Source of the DNA: CAITZA01 sp937915285
GTDB lineage: Bacteria; Desulfobacterota; Desulfomonilia; Desulfomonilales; Desulfomonilaceae
Direction: 5' to 3'
NCBI GenBank assembly: GCA_036821825.1
Contig: DAISIV010000009.1
Coordinates: 36,433-100,432 of the forward strand
DNA: 64,000 nt
This document shows positions 52,635 to 60,731 of this stretch, piece by piece; position 1 is the first letter of the stretch, and every line of letters begins with the position of its first letter. Below the pieces are notes generated by a model, which saw nothing but the letters and a program-made list of their open reading frames with translations, was not told the DNA's origin and searched no databases. The position numbers and the translations under genes were made by a program.

Positions 52635-54811
52635 CAAACTCCATTGATAGAAGGGATTTTTTGAGGGTTTCCTGCGCTGGAGCAGGTCTGGTGGCAGCTA
52701 TCCAACTCGGGGGACTAACCACGTTCACTCATGCGGCCCAGAGAGTTCCGGAGGAAAAGTCAGGCCAGGTCTGGGCCCCTAACGCATGGATAAAGATCGC
52801 CCCGAATAACGTGGTCACATTCATACTCGGCAAGGTCGAGATGGGACAGGGAACATGGACCGGTCTGGCAATGGTAATGGGTGACGAGCTTGACGTGGAA
52901 TGGAAAAACATCCGGGTGGAAGCCGCTCCAGCAGCCGATCCCTACAAGGATCCTGTCTCCGGATTACAAATTACCGGAGGAAGCACCGGTATTCGCAACA
53001 TGATTGAAGCCATGAGCAAGGCGTCTGCGGCTGTTCGAGAAATGCTGGTTCTTGCTGCTGCACAAGAATGGAAAGTCCCAGTTTCTGAATGCCAAACCTC
53101 AAAGGGGACTGTCATCCATTCCGCATCCGGCAGAAAAATGACTTATGGTGAACTGGCTTCAAGCGCAGCAAAAATGGCCGTTCCGGCCGAGCCTAAACTT
53201 AAACCTCACGATAGACTCTCCTTTGTCGGCAAGCAAATGCCCAGACTCGATTCAGCCGATAAAATTAATGGGAAAGGTGTTTTCGGAATAGATGTCTGCA
53301 TACCTGGCATGCTGTATTCGACACTTGAAAGACCCTCCGCCTACGGCGCGACGCTGGTTTCATTCGATACTGAAAGGGCTCTGAAGGTTCCAGGGGTAAA
53401 GCAGGTAATCCAGACAAAAGATGGGGTTGCCGTCATAGCCACGGATGTAGAATCAGCATGGAAGGGAAGGGCGGCCTTGGACGCCAAATGGAGCGCTGGT
53501 TCCATGCCTGACCTGGAAAACGAAACTCTGGATAGGATGTTTTACGACAACATGAAGACTAAGGGTCTCATTGCAAAGAACATAGGTGATGTCGAAAACA
53601 GCCTCAACAGGTCTACGAAAAAAATACAGGCGGAATACTATCTTCCATTTGTAGCCCACGCTGCCATGGAGCCTCAGAACTGCGTAGTTCACGTCAGGGC
53701 CGATAGTTGTGAGATATGGATTCCGACCCAGTTCCAGACCTCCGTGCTTAATACAGCCATGAAAGAAACAGGGTTACCTGCCGAGAAAATAAATGTCCAC
53801 ACCACAATGCTGGGAGGCGCATTCGGAGGAAAGTTTGAGGTGCAAGTGGTAGCCGAGGCTTTGAGGATATCCAAGGCATCGGGACAGATCGTCAAGCACA
53901 TCTGGACGAGGGCTGAGGACTTCCAGAATGACTGCTTCCGTCCTGGCAGTTTGCACAAGATTGAGGGCGGCCTGGATAATGACGGAAATCTGGGCGCATG
54001 GCGACACAAGATCGTAACTCCTCCCATCATGGAAAGGCTTCTACCGGCTCTGGTCAAGGACGGAATTGACCCCTCGGCGCTGGACTGCATCTGGAACATG
54101 AGCTATTCAATACCGAACCTGCAGGCCGAATATGTTCGCCTCGAAGTTCCCATCCCTGCAGGGTTCTGGAGGTCCGTCGGAAACTCCAGTAACACTTTTG
54201 CGGTTGAGTCTTTTATTGACGAGATGGCGCATCTTGCCCGACAGGATCCTCTGGAATTCCGTCTGAAGATGCTCAAGAATGAGCCCAGGTGCGCCAGAGT
54301 CCTGCAGCATGCGGCGGACGCAGCCGGCTGGGGTAAATCCCTACCAGAAGGGATGGGCAGGGGAATTGCCCAGCGCTTCTGTTACGGAGGATATTGCGCT
54401 CAATTAGCAGAGGTGTCCGTCGACAGGAACACTGGTGTGATAAAAATTCATCGCATGGTGACAGCCCTGGATTCAGGACGCATCGTAAATCCGGACAGCG
54501 TTAAGGCTCAGATAGAGGGTGGTACTATCATGGGAATATCTGTTGCGTTGAAGGAGAGAATATCCTTTGGAAAGGGCGGTGTTGTCACTAACAACTTCAG
54601 TGGCTATCCCATCCTGAGCATGTCGGAGACTCCCAGGATTGAAGCGCACATAATCAGCAAGGATCTTAAGGCTGGTGGTGTAGGAGAGCCTCCGGTTCCT
54701 CCAGTGGCCCCTGCCATTGGAAATGCAGTGTTTAATGCTATCGGAGTAAGGCTGCGAAAATTGCCCATGACACCGGAGAATGTTCTTGCCGCCATCAGGG
54801 ATTCAAAATGA
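52631..54811 (+). CDS. molybdopterin subunit of molybdenum hydroxylase (IorB-like), Tat-exported
   Basis: A 726-residue large subunit. It begins with a twin-arginine signal (DRRDFLRVSCAGAGLVAA, residues 6-23), so the mature enzyme is probably periplasmic. Cofactor-binding segments are GKVEMGQGTWTGL near 74, LGGAFGGKFEVQVVAEAL near 395 and the end block GGVGEPPVPPVAPAIGNA near 680, whose glutamate is the catalytic base. Family members hydroxylate aldehydes or aza-aromatics with water as oxygen source. No cytochrome acceptor gene is adjacent. Substrate cannot be predicted from this. Confidence 0.9.
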   Translation: MTNSIDRRDFLRVSCAGAGLVAAIQLGGLTTFTHAAQRVPEEKSGQVWAPNAWIKIAPNNVVTFILGKVEMGQGTWTGLAMVMGDELDVEWKNIRVEAAPAADPYKDPVSGLQITGGSTGIRNMIEAMSKASAAVREMLVLAAAQEWKVPVSECQTSKGTVIHSASGRKMTYGELASSAAKMAVPAEPKLKPHDRLSFVGKQMPRLDSADKINGKGVFGIDVCIPGMLYSTLERPSAYGATLVSFDTERALKVPGVKQVIQTKDGVAVIATDVESAWKGRAALDAKWSAGSMPDLENETLDRMFYDNMKTKGLIAKNIGDVENSLNRSTKKIQAEYYLPFVAHAAMEPQNCVVHVRADSCEIWIPTQFQTSVLNTAMKETGLPAEKINVHTTMLGGAFGGKFEVQVVAEALRISKASGQIVKHIWTRAEDFQNDCFRPGSLHKIEGGLDNDGNLGAWRHKIVTPPIMERLLPALVKDGIDPSALDCIWNMSYSIPNLQAEYVRLEVPIPAGFWRSVGNSSNTFAVESFIDEMAHLARQDPLEFRLKMLKNEPRCARVLQHAADAAGWGKSLPEGMGRGIAQRFCYGGYCAQLAEVSVDRNTGVIKIHRMVTALDSGRIVNPDSVKAQIEGGTIMGISVALKERISFGKGGVVTNNFSGYPILSMSETPRIEAHIISKDLKAGGVGEPPVPPVAPAIGNAVFNAIGVRLRKLPMTPENVLAAIRDSK

Positions 54812-55016
54812 TCCTGTCCCTGGCATAAATGGTCCGACGCAGTGGATCATACATGAGCCACTCTAAACTTCTTGCGGCGCAAGAAACTGCATTTATGAGT
54901 TTTTGCGCCGTCGACTTAACCTCTACCGGCATCATGCCAACACACTGCGTGCGGTCCCCTAAATAAATGGACAAATTATCCTGGTCGGTCAGCGCCCGGT
55001 AGCCCGACCGGGCCAT
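54795..55016 (-). CDS. possible 73-residue protein downstream of the 170-residue gene, low confidence
   Basis: An ATG frame of 73 codons starts 16 bases after the stop at 55032 on the same strand and ends under the 3' end of the IorB-like gene. Its composition is protein-like (for example SAQKLINA-like helix, EWLMYDPLRRTIY). It has no ribosome site of its own and no family I recognise. Co-translation from the upstream gene is possible, but chance cannot be excluded. Confidence 0.3.
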   Translation of the reverse strand: MARSGYRALTDQDNLSIYLGDRTQCVGMMPVEVKSTAQKLINAVSCAARSLEWLMYDPLRRTIYARDRIILNP

Positions 55017-55031
55017 GTGTTACATACGGCT

Positions 55032-55544
55032 TCACGGCTTCTGCATGGGTATGGGAAACACCCTTAAAGTCCTTTGGAAATCGTCCGTGAGATGAATATC
55101 CAATTCAACATTCCAGAATACATTGAGGGACAGCGTTCGGCCATATGCCTTGATGGCTTCAATAGTCTCAGGATTCGGCTTGTCGCCCTGCTTGATTGGC
55201 ACAAAAAGCTGATACCGTTTTTGACGCTTGGTTAATATCAGGTTCGGCGGATTCTTCTCGGTTGACTCAACGAACTTTATCAGCCTTTCCCGAAGGCGTC
55301 GCTCTTCGGGATCGTCTCTGGGGGTATCAGGGTCATAAGCGCTGAAGAGTGTGGATCCATTGGAACCAAGGGTCTCTCTGGCGACCCAGCCAGAATCTGA
55401 GATGGAATGGACGACACCTATCACGAATGTGTTTACCTTAAACCTTAAAGAAGGAGAGTAATCGTAAAGGAATACTGGGACACCGGCCACCACACAAAGT
55501 ACAGCCAACAAATAGAACAGTCTTCGTTTATTCTTCTGAGTCAT
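55032..55544 (-). CDS. membrane-anchored protein of unknown function, downstream of rmuC
   Basis: A 170-residue protein with one N-terminal hydrophobic helix (LFYLLAVLCVVAGVPVFLYDY, residues 9-29) and a polar exported domain. The domain contains a charged region rich in Asp/Glu/Arg near 75-100 and a KRQKRYQLFVPI strand. I recognise no family. A GGAGG site and a 4-base stop/start overlap with rmuC show co-transcription with it. The function is not inferable; it may be an envelope-anchored accessory. Confidence 0.7.
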   Translation of the reverse strand: MTQKNKRRLFYLLAVLCVVAGVPVFLYDYSPSLRFKVNTFVIGVVHSISDSGWVARETLGSNGSTLFSAYDPDTPRDDPEERRLRERLIKFVESTEKNPPNLILTKRQKRYQLFVPIKQGDKPNPETIEAIKAYGRTLSLNVFWNVELDIHLTDDFQRTLRVFPIPMQKP

Positions 55545-56710
55545 GCCTCCGAATCAAACCCCTCCCTGAGCCTTTGAATTTCGGCCAGCGGCTTGTCAAG
55601 CTGCCTGGCTCGGGCGCTCACCAGGGCCTGATACTCGCTCTGCGTCTCGTCGATTTTCTTGCCCAGCCTGTCGAATGAAGCAATGAACATGCTCCATTGT
55701 TTATTGAAGATCCCGAACTGTTTGACTATCTCTCCTGTAGCCTTTTCAAGCTGAAAATTAACCACTGCCTGCCTGATCACCGATAGCACGGCAAAAAGCG
55801 TAACCGGTGAACAGAGAATAACCTTACTCCTAAGCGCGTCATCAATGAGTTTGTGGTCCAGTTCATTCACGAATAAAAATAACTGCTCATTGGGAATAAA
55901 GATGATCATGCAATCAATCGTGCCACCATTCGGGTTAATGTAATTCCTGTTGGACACCTCCTTGATCCTGTTACGAACATCCTTCAGGAAAGCAGCACGG
56001 TACTTTTCCTTATCCGCGACCGAATCGGTTGCCAGGTATCGAAGATAATTATCCATTGGAAATTTTACGTCCATGTTCACCATCTGGCCCTCGGGCAAAA
56101 AGAAAGTGAAGTCAGGTATGGTCGCTGAACCTTCAAGCGCCTTTTGTTTACGGTAATTGATCCCCTCTTTCAGACCGAGCAGACTGAGCACGTCTTCGGT
56201 CATCCTCTCACCCCACTGACCGCGGACCTTGGTTCCCGCAAGGGCCATGTGAAGTTGATTGGCGGTATTCTGCAATTTTCTGGTTTCATCCGCCGTATGT
56301 CTTATCTGCGTCACTACTTCCCCGAATTTCTGTTCACGGTCTCTCTCCAGCGCGGATATGAGGTCACGGACCCTTTGCATCTCCCATTTCATGAGTTCGA
56401 GTTTTTCATCTATGAGTCTTTTCTTTCCCTCAAGGTCCTTTTCGCCGGCCCTGGTCTGATTTCCCAGGCTTTGGGTAGCCAGTTTAAGGAATTCACTGGT
56501 GCTCCTTGATAAAGCCTCCATGGAAAGAGCCTGAAATGATTCCCTGACCCTTCCCAGTATTCTCTCCAGATCCTCCACCCGCTGGTTTTCCACTGTATAG
56601 ACAAGGTGGCGGGCCAGCTCTCTCTCATGCGAACGGCGTATCCAATTGATCAGTAGCGCCAGCGCCGCACCGGATATCACTCCAGCCCCAAACACCAAAG
56701 CATATTCCAT
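55541..56710 (-). CDS. rmuC: RmuC-family nuclease-domain protein
   Basis: A 389-residue RmuC. It has an N-terminal membrane helix (residues 3-20) and a long coiled coil (about 30-150). The conserved restriction-endonuclease-like domain follows, with GTKVRGQWGERMTEDVL near 170, the acidic/lysine motif MDVKFPMDNY near 220, and CMIIFIPNEQLF near 265. RmuC limits inversion of inverted repeats and is linked to genome stability. An AGGAGA site precedes the ATG. It is divergent from the MFS exporter and leads the small operon with the 170-residue gene. Confidence 0.93.
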   Translation of the reverse strand: MEYALVFGAGVISGAALALLINWIRRSHERELARHLVYTVENQRVEDLERILGRVRESFQALSMEALSRSTSEFLKLATQSLGNQTRAGEKDLEGKKRLIDEKLELMKWEMQRVRDLISALERDREQKFGEVVTQIRHTADETRKLQNTANQLHMALAGTKVRGQWGERMTEDVLSLLGLKEGINYRKQKALEGSATIPDFTFFLPEGQMVNMDVKFPMDNYLRYLATDSVADKEKYRAAFLKDVRNRIKEVSNRNYINPNGGTIDCMIIFIPNEQLFLFVNELDHKLIDDALRSKVILCSPVTLFAVLSVIRQAVVNFQLEKATGEIVKQFGIFNKQWSMFIASFDRLGKKIDETQSEYQALVSARARQLDKPLAEIQRLREGFDSEA

Positions 56711-56937
56711 GTTAAGATCTCCTGAAAATCCATAATTGAATTCGACACCTATCTATAATTCATTAATTCTGCCACTCCGCCGGGAAATTGCCTCACGCAG
56801 CATGGAACAGGAACCCTAAACCGCGTTTGACAGTTTGATCCCAAAATTTGCCCGCTAATGTTTAACACAATTGCCTCGATCTCCAATAAGGTTTAAAAAG
56901 GATTCTGGCTTCCCAAAAATAGAAAAGAGATCAACGC

Positions 56938-58122
56938 ATGAGTGAAACATCAAAGGTTTACAATCCCTTCAATCTCAAGGTGCTTTGTGCGCTATCCCTC
57001 GGGCATCTTGCGACCGATGTGTGCCAGAGCGCCTTGCCTGCCATATTGCCATTCCTGAAGGCGAAGCTCATGCTGTCTTACGCCATGACAGGGTCCATAC
57101 TCATGGCTTCCAACATAACCTCATCGGTGATTCAGCCGCTCTTCGGATATCTTTCCGACAAGAAGGAAAAACCGTTTCTACTTCCTGCTGGTTGTCTGTG
57201 CGCCGGACTCGGCATAGCCTTCATAGCCGTTCCTGACAGTTACTGGATTGCGCTGATGCTAGTGATGCTGAGCGGTTTCGGAATTGCCAGCTATCACCCC
57301 GAAGGTTTTAAAACCGCAAGCTTCTTTACAGGAAATCGTATGGCCACTGGCATGGCGGTTTTCACAATCGGTGGCAATCTTGGTTTGGCAATAGGGCCTT
57401 TGGCCCCGACATTTATTATCGAAAACTTCGGAATAGAAAATCTTTTCCTGATGCTGGTCTTCCCGGCCATTTTCCTCCTGTGTCTGGCCCCATTCTGGAA
57501 ACTGATAGCCAAATCCAGGAGAGGCTCGAAAGCCAAGGGCACTGGCTCCGAGAATGTTCCGAAGGGGACATACCTTTCGGTAGGGATGATAATAGCTGCA
57601 GTAATAATGCGTTCATGGACCCATTTCGGGGTAATGGCCTATATCCCGTTCTACTACATCGACTTCCAGAATGGTGATCCTTTGTACGCCGGAGCGCTTG
57701 TCTCAACATTTCTGTTCGGTGGAGCAATAGGAACACTGTTAGGCGCTCCGTTATCCGATAGGTTCGGATACAAACGGTACCTGATCTTCTCCATGGGGTT
57801 ATCCGCCATCCTGTTCCCGCTGATACTGGTAACAGAAGGGTTTATGCTATTTTTAAGTCTCGGTGTTGTCGGGATGGCCCTGATTTCGAGTTTCACCGTG
57901 ACAATAGTCATGGCTCAGCAACTGTTACCGAATAATCTTGGGGTAGCCTCTGGACTGATGGCAGGGTTTGCTATTGGTACCGGTGGTATAGGTGTGACTA
58001 TCCTTGGTGTGATAGCCGATCATTTCGGAGTCCAGATGGCCTTAAAATCCATAGCATTATTGCCTGTTGCGGGTTGCGTCATCAGTCTGTTCATTCGCTT
58101 TCCGGCCCCTGCCAAAAAATGA
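56938..58122 (+). CDS. MFS exporter of fosmidomycin-resistance (Fsr) type
   Basis: A 394-residue major facilitator with 12 helices. It opens with SLGHLATDVCQSALPAILPFL, characteristic of the Fsr family, and has the loop 2-3 motif GYLSDKKEKPFLL near residue 75 with the acidic/basic pair typical of MFS, and LSGFGIASYHPEGFK near 115. It would export a small hydrophilic compound by proton antiport. Only a weak AGAGA site precedes the ATG. It is followed by the kinase/HAD pair after about 165 bases, so it could share a transcript with them. Confidence 0.88.
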   Translation: MSETSKVYNPFNLKVLCALSLGHLATDVCQSALPAILPFLKAKLMLSYAMTGSILMASNITSSVIQPLFGYLSDKKEKPFLLPAGCLCAGLGIAFIAVPDSYWIALMLVMLSGFGIASYHPEGFKTASFFTGNRMATGMAVFTIGGNLGLAIGPLAPTFIIENFGIENLFLMLVFPAIFLLCLAPFWKLIAKSRRGSKAKGTGSENVPKGTYLSVGMIIAAVIMRSWTHFGVMAYIPFYYIDFQNGDPLYAGALVSTFLFGGAIGTLLGAPLSDRFGYKRYLIFSMGLSAILFPLILVTEGFMLFLSLGVVGMALISSFTVTIVMAQQLLPNNLGVASGLMAGFAIGTGGIGVTILGVIADHFGVQMALKSIALLPVAGCVISLFIRFPAPAKK

Positions 58123-58289
58123 AAATTATGACCTGGCCCATGGCCGCAAATATGTGGGGGACGAGGACATTCACTTTGTTTACTGTCATGTCTATGACAT
58201 ACTGATGAGGCCGGGCGTTAATAATTGTGGGCTCCTTCTGACCGGGAGCATCGCCTGGTAAAAAATTATTGCCGATCCGGGGAATTGCG

Positions 58290-59300
58290 ATGATCGGAAC
58301 CTACATCGGACACCTGAATTATCATGACCCTCTTTACGGATACCTGCGGGATGAGATATGCCCTCAAGTTGATACGTCCTGTAAAGGCTCGGGCTTTAGA
58401 GTATTCCAGCCTGCAAATTCGCGCCACGTTTACGCATACCAGGAAGTTGATAGCGGCTTATGCGTGATTGCGAAATTCCATCCACCCAAACCCCAGCCAG
58501 CAGGGGTCCCGGTGAGAACAGGCGAAACCGAATACAGAAACCTCCTGTTTGTGCGGTCGCTCGGTTTAGAGACCGCCCCTTACTATGTCGTAAGGCCACT
58601 GGGCTATAATCCACAAATTTGTAATGCGCTGGTGATGGAATACCTTGAGGGTGACCTCCTCGGGAAAGTCATCTCCGATGCGGTTTATCTTGGAAGACGT
58701 GAAAGACTGTTCAGGAAACTGTCTGGAATGGCGCATTTCCTGGCAGTGATGCATGACAGGTTGGCGGGGGAATTGCCGGTTGATTTCCAAAACGGCTACG
58801 ACTATATGTGGCGCCTGATCAACTCTCTTATTGTAAAGCGTGGGATGGGTCCGGATCACTCCGATGAGTTGTATCGCTTGCGAGATGCCTGGCGGAGCCG
58901 TGGCTGCATGTGGGAAGACAGGTCGATTTTTGTCCACGGGGATGTAACTCCATCGAACTTCCTGGTGGGTAGGGGACATGATATCATGGCCATTGATCTG
59001 GAGAGGATGCAGTGGATGGACCGCTCGTTTGACATCGGGAGGCTCTGCGGTGAACTCAAGCATCTGTTCTTCCAGGGTTCGGGTGACCGATATGCCGCTG
59101 AACCTTTCATAAATCATTTCCTTAGGGAATATTGCAGTCATTTTCCTGATCGGAACAGCGCATTCAGGGCTATAACGAGGCGTCTTCCCTTCTACATGGG
59201 TATAACGCTGTTGCGTATAGCCAGAAACGTATGGATCCCGAATGAATATCGGTGGAGGCTGGTCCGTGAGGCCAAGACCATTTTGAGAGCGTTACCATGA
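58290..59300 (+). CDS. aminoglycoside phosphotransferase-like (APH) kinase
   Basis: A 336-residue protein kinase-like fold small-molecule kinase. The catalytic loop IFVHGDVTPSNFLV near residue 218 (H-G-D-x4-N) and the metal-binding MAIDLERMQWMD near 236 are intact. The N-lobe shows VIAKFHPPK near 70 and the hinge LVMEYLEGDLLGK near 120. It phosphorylates a small alcohol or amine. The gene overlaps the HAD gene by 4 bases (ATGA), so the two are coupled. I take the ATG at 58290, which has GGGG 8 bases upstream; the frame from 58269 begins at TTG. Substrate unknown; antibiotic resistance is not implied. Confidence 0.8.
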   Translation: MIGTYIGHLNYHDPLYGYLRDEICPQVDTSCKGSGFRVFQPANSRHVYAYQEVDSGLCVIAKFHPPKPQPAGVPVRTGETEYRNLLFVRSLGLETAPYYVVRPLGYNPQICNALVMEYLEGDLLGKVISDAVYLGRRERLFRKLSGMAHFLAVMHDRLAGELPVDFQNGYDYMWRLINSLIVKRGMGPDHSDELYRLRDAWRSRGCMWEDRSIFVHGDVTPSNFLVGRGHDIMAIDLERMQWMDRSFDIGRLCGELKHLFFQGSGDRYAAEPFINHFLREYCSHFPDRNSAFRAITRRLPFYMGITLLRIARNVWIPNEYRWRLVREAKTILRALP

Positions 59301-60037
59301 AGATAAAAGGAATCCTCTTTGATGTGAACGGCACGCTAGTGGACATTCACACCGATGAAAACCATGAGGAGATATACCGCGGCATCAGCCATTTCCTTAC
59401 CTATCACGGTATTTATGTCAGCCGCTGGGAGGTCAGGGATGAATATTTCAGACTAATGGATGAACAGCGTAAGGCGAGCAGTGAAGTCTATCCCGAATTT
59501 GACACTGTAAGGCTGTGGCGTGAATTCCTGCGGAGAAAAACTTCGGCAGATGCCGCTATGAACTCCGAAAAACTCCGTTGGATCCCTCAATTTCTCGCGC
59601 AGATGTATCGAGGGCTGTCGCGCTTCCGTTTGCAACTCTATCCCGAAGTGAAAAATGTCCTTGAAAACCTGACGAAAAGATTCAGGCTTGGCGCCCTGTC
59701 GGACGCCCAGAGCGCATGGGCCATCCCTGAAATGAAGGCATTGGGAATTGACGGCTATTTCAGTCCAATAGTAGTTTCCGGTGATCTCGGGTTCCGAAAG
59801 CCCGACAAACGAATATTCGGGCAAGCCATCAAAAGCCTTGGCATAGCGCCACAAAACCTGCTCTTCGTCGGAAACGACATGTACCGTGACATTTTCGGCG
59901 CAAGGGAATGTGGCCTCACCACGGTCTTTTTCTCCTCGAACCAAGGTAGGAAAACATACGAGGGTGTTGAACCGGATTACATCATATACCAGTTTTCCGA
60001 ACTACTTCAGGCCGTCGATTTCTTCCAAAACCGCTGA
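59297..60037 (+). CDS. HAD-superfamily hydrolase with Asp-to-Asn change in motif I
   Basis: A 246-residue haloacid-dehalogenase-fold protein with a helical cap. Motif I is FDVNGTLVD (residues 8-16), so the nucleophile D9 is kept but the second aspartate of the DxD pair is N11. Motif II (LSDAQ, near 133) and motif III/IV (RKPDKRIF, near 172, and FVGNDMYRDIFGA, near 195) are present. Most phosphatases need the second Asp as general acid/base. Enzymes without it include dehalogenase-type and inactive members. The 4-base overlap with the kinase gene suggests a common substrate. Confidence 0.85.
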   Translation: MKIKGILFDVNGTLVDIHTDENHEEIYRGISHFLTYHGIYVSRWEVRDEYFRLMDEQRKASSEVYPEFDTVRLWREFLRRKTSADAAMNSEKLRWIPQFLAQMYRGLSRFRLQLYPEVKNVLENLTKRFRLGALSDAQSAWAIPEMKALGIDGYFSPIVVSGDLGFRKPDKRIFGQAIKSLGIAPQNLLFVGNDMYRDIFGARECGLTTVFFSSNQGRKTYEGVEPDYIIYQFSELLQAVDFFQNR

Positions 60038-60175
60038 CCCCTATCAAGGACCGTCTGATAATGTTCAGGCCCATCTATGCGTGAGCCTTTGAGGAAACCA
60101 CTCCAGAAACAGACCACTCCGGACAGGGATCTCCGGGTAGGGATGCAGTCAACTTTCCTTGACATCTCCCGTTTT

Positions 60176-60730
60176 TCAGGGATTGCCGCTTTGTCCCACA
60201 TCCAGCCACTCAGCCAAAATGGACGCATGTCCAGGTTCCAGACCCCTGGTCGAAAAAAGAAAAACCGTGCCGGCGGAGGTGACGGTCTTTGCAATGTCAT
60301 CGAAATCCGGGGTTTGGCCGATTGCATCCATGAATTCTTCGACCTCGATCTCACTCAGATCAAACGGAGATTCATGAAACATGGTTACCGGCACTGGACG
60401 GGGATAGATGAGGGAATTTTCCCGGACCACTTCAACTATCATCCGAACATCCCCCATGTTAGCCAGAATGTGTGCGTAAGTTTCGCTAAGACAGGATGAA
60501 GAATAGTAATGAGTGACACCATTTTGACCGGAAATGGCCTTGATATCATCATGTTCTGAAATTACGGCCTCAAGAATTTCAGGAAAACTGTCCTTGGCGC
60601 CCGAAATTGAACGGGTTGACTCGTCGTCCATTGCCGCCAGAAGCTCATCGTGACCTGCTAGTCTGCATGACCTGCTGATCTGGCGTATGGCCTGGGCCAC
60701 CGTCTCATGGACTGCTTTTTCAGCGCTCAA
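60176..60730 (-). CDS. hypothetical protein, third gene of the aldehyde oxidoreductase operon
   Basis: A 184-residue acidic cytosolic protein without clear motifs. It contains a helical N-terminus, then a GQNGVTHYYSSSCLSETYAHI segment near 90 and a MFHESPFDLSEIEVEEFMDA stretch near 130. It begins with TTG directly after the oxidoreductase stop (1 base apart), with GGAGAG 9 bases upstream, so expression is coupled. By position it could correspond to accessory proteins of E. coli ydh-type clusters (such as YdhW), but I cannot confirm that from the sequence. It may be a chaperone for cofactor insertion. Confidence 0.65.
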   Translation of the reverse strand: MSAEKAVHETVAQAIRQISRSCRLAGHDELLAAMDDESTRSISGAKDSFPEILEAVISEHDDIKAISGQNGVTHYYSSSCLSETYAHILANMGDVRMIVEVVRENSLIYPRPVPVTMFHESPFDLSEIEVEEFMDAIGQTPDFDDIAKTVTSAGTVFLFSTRGLEPGHASILAEWLDVGQSGNP

Positions 60731-60731
60731 T

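Noticed and set aside
57416..57736. 106-codon minus-strand frame inside the MFS gene
   Set aside because: Shadow of the exporter's membrane segments.
58067..58261. 64-codon frame after the MFS gene
   Set aside because: It overlaps the exporter's end in another frame and lacks a ribosome site or protein-like composition.
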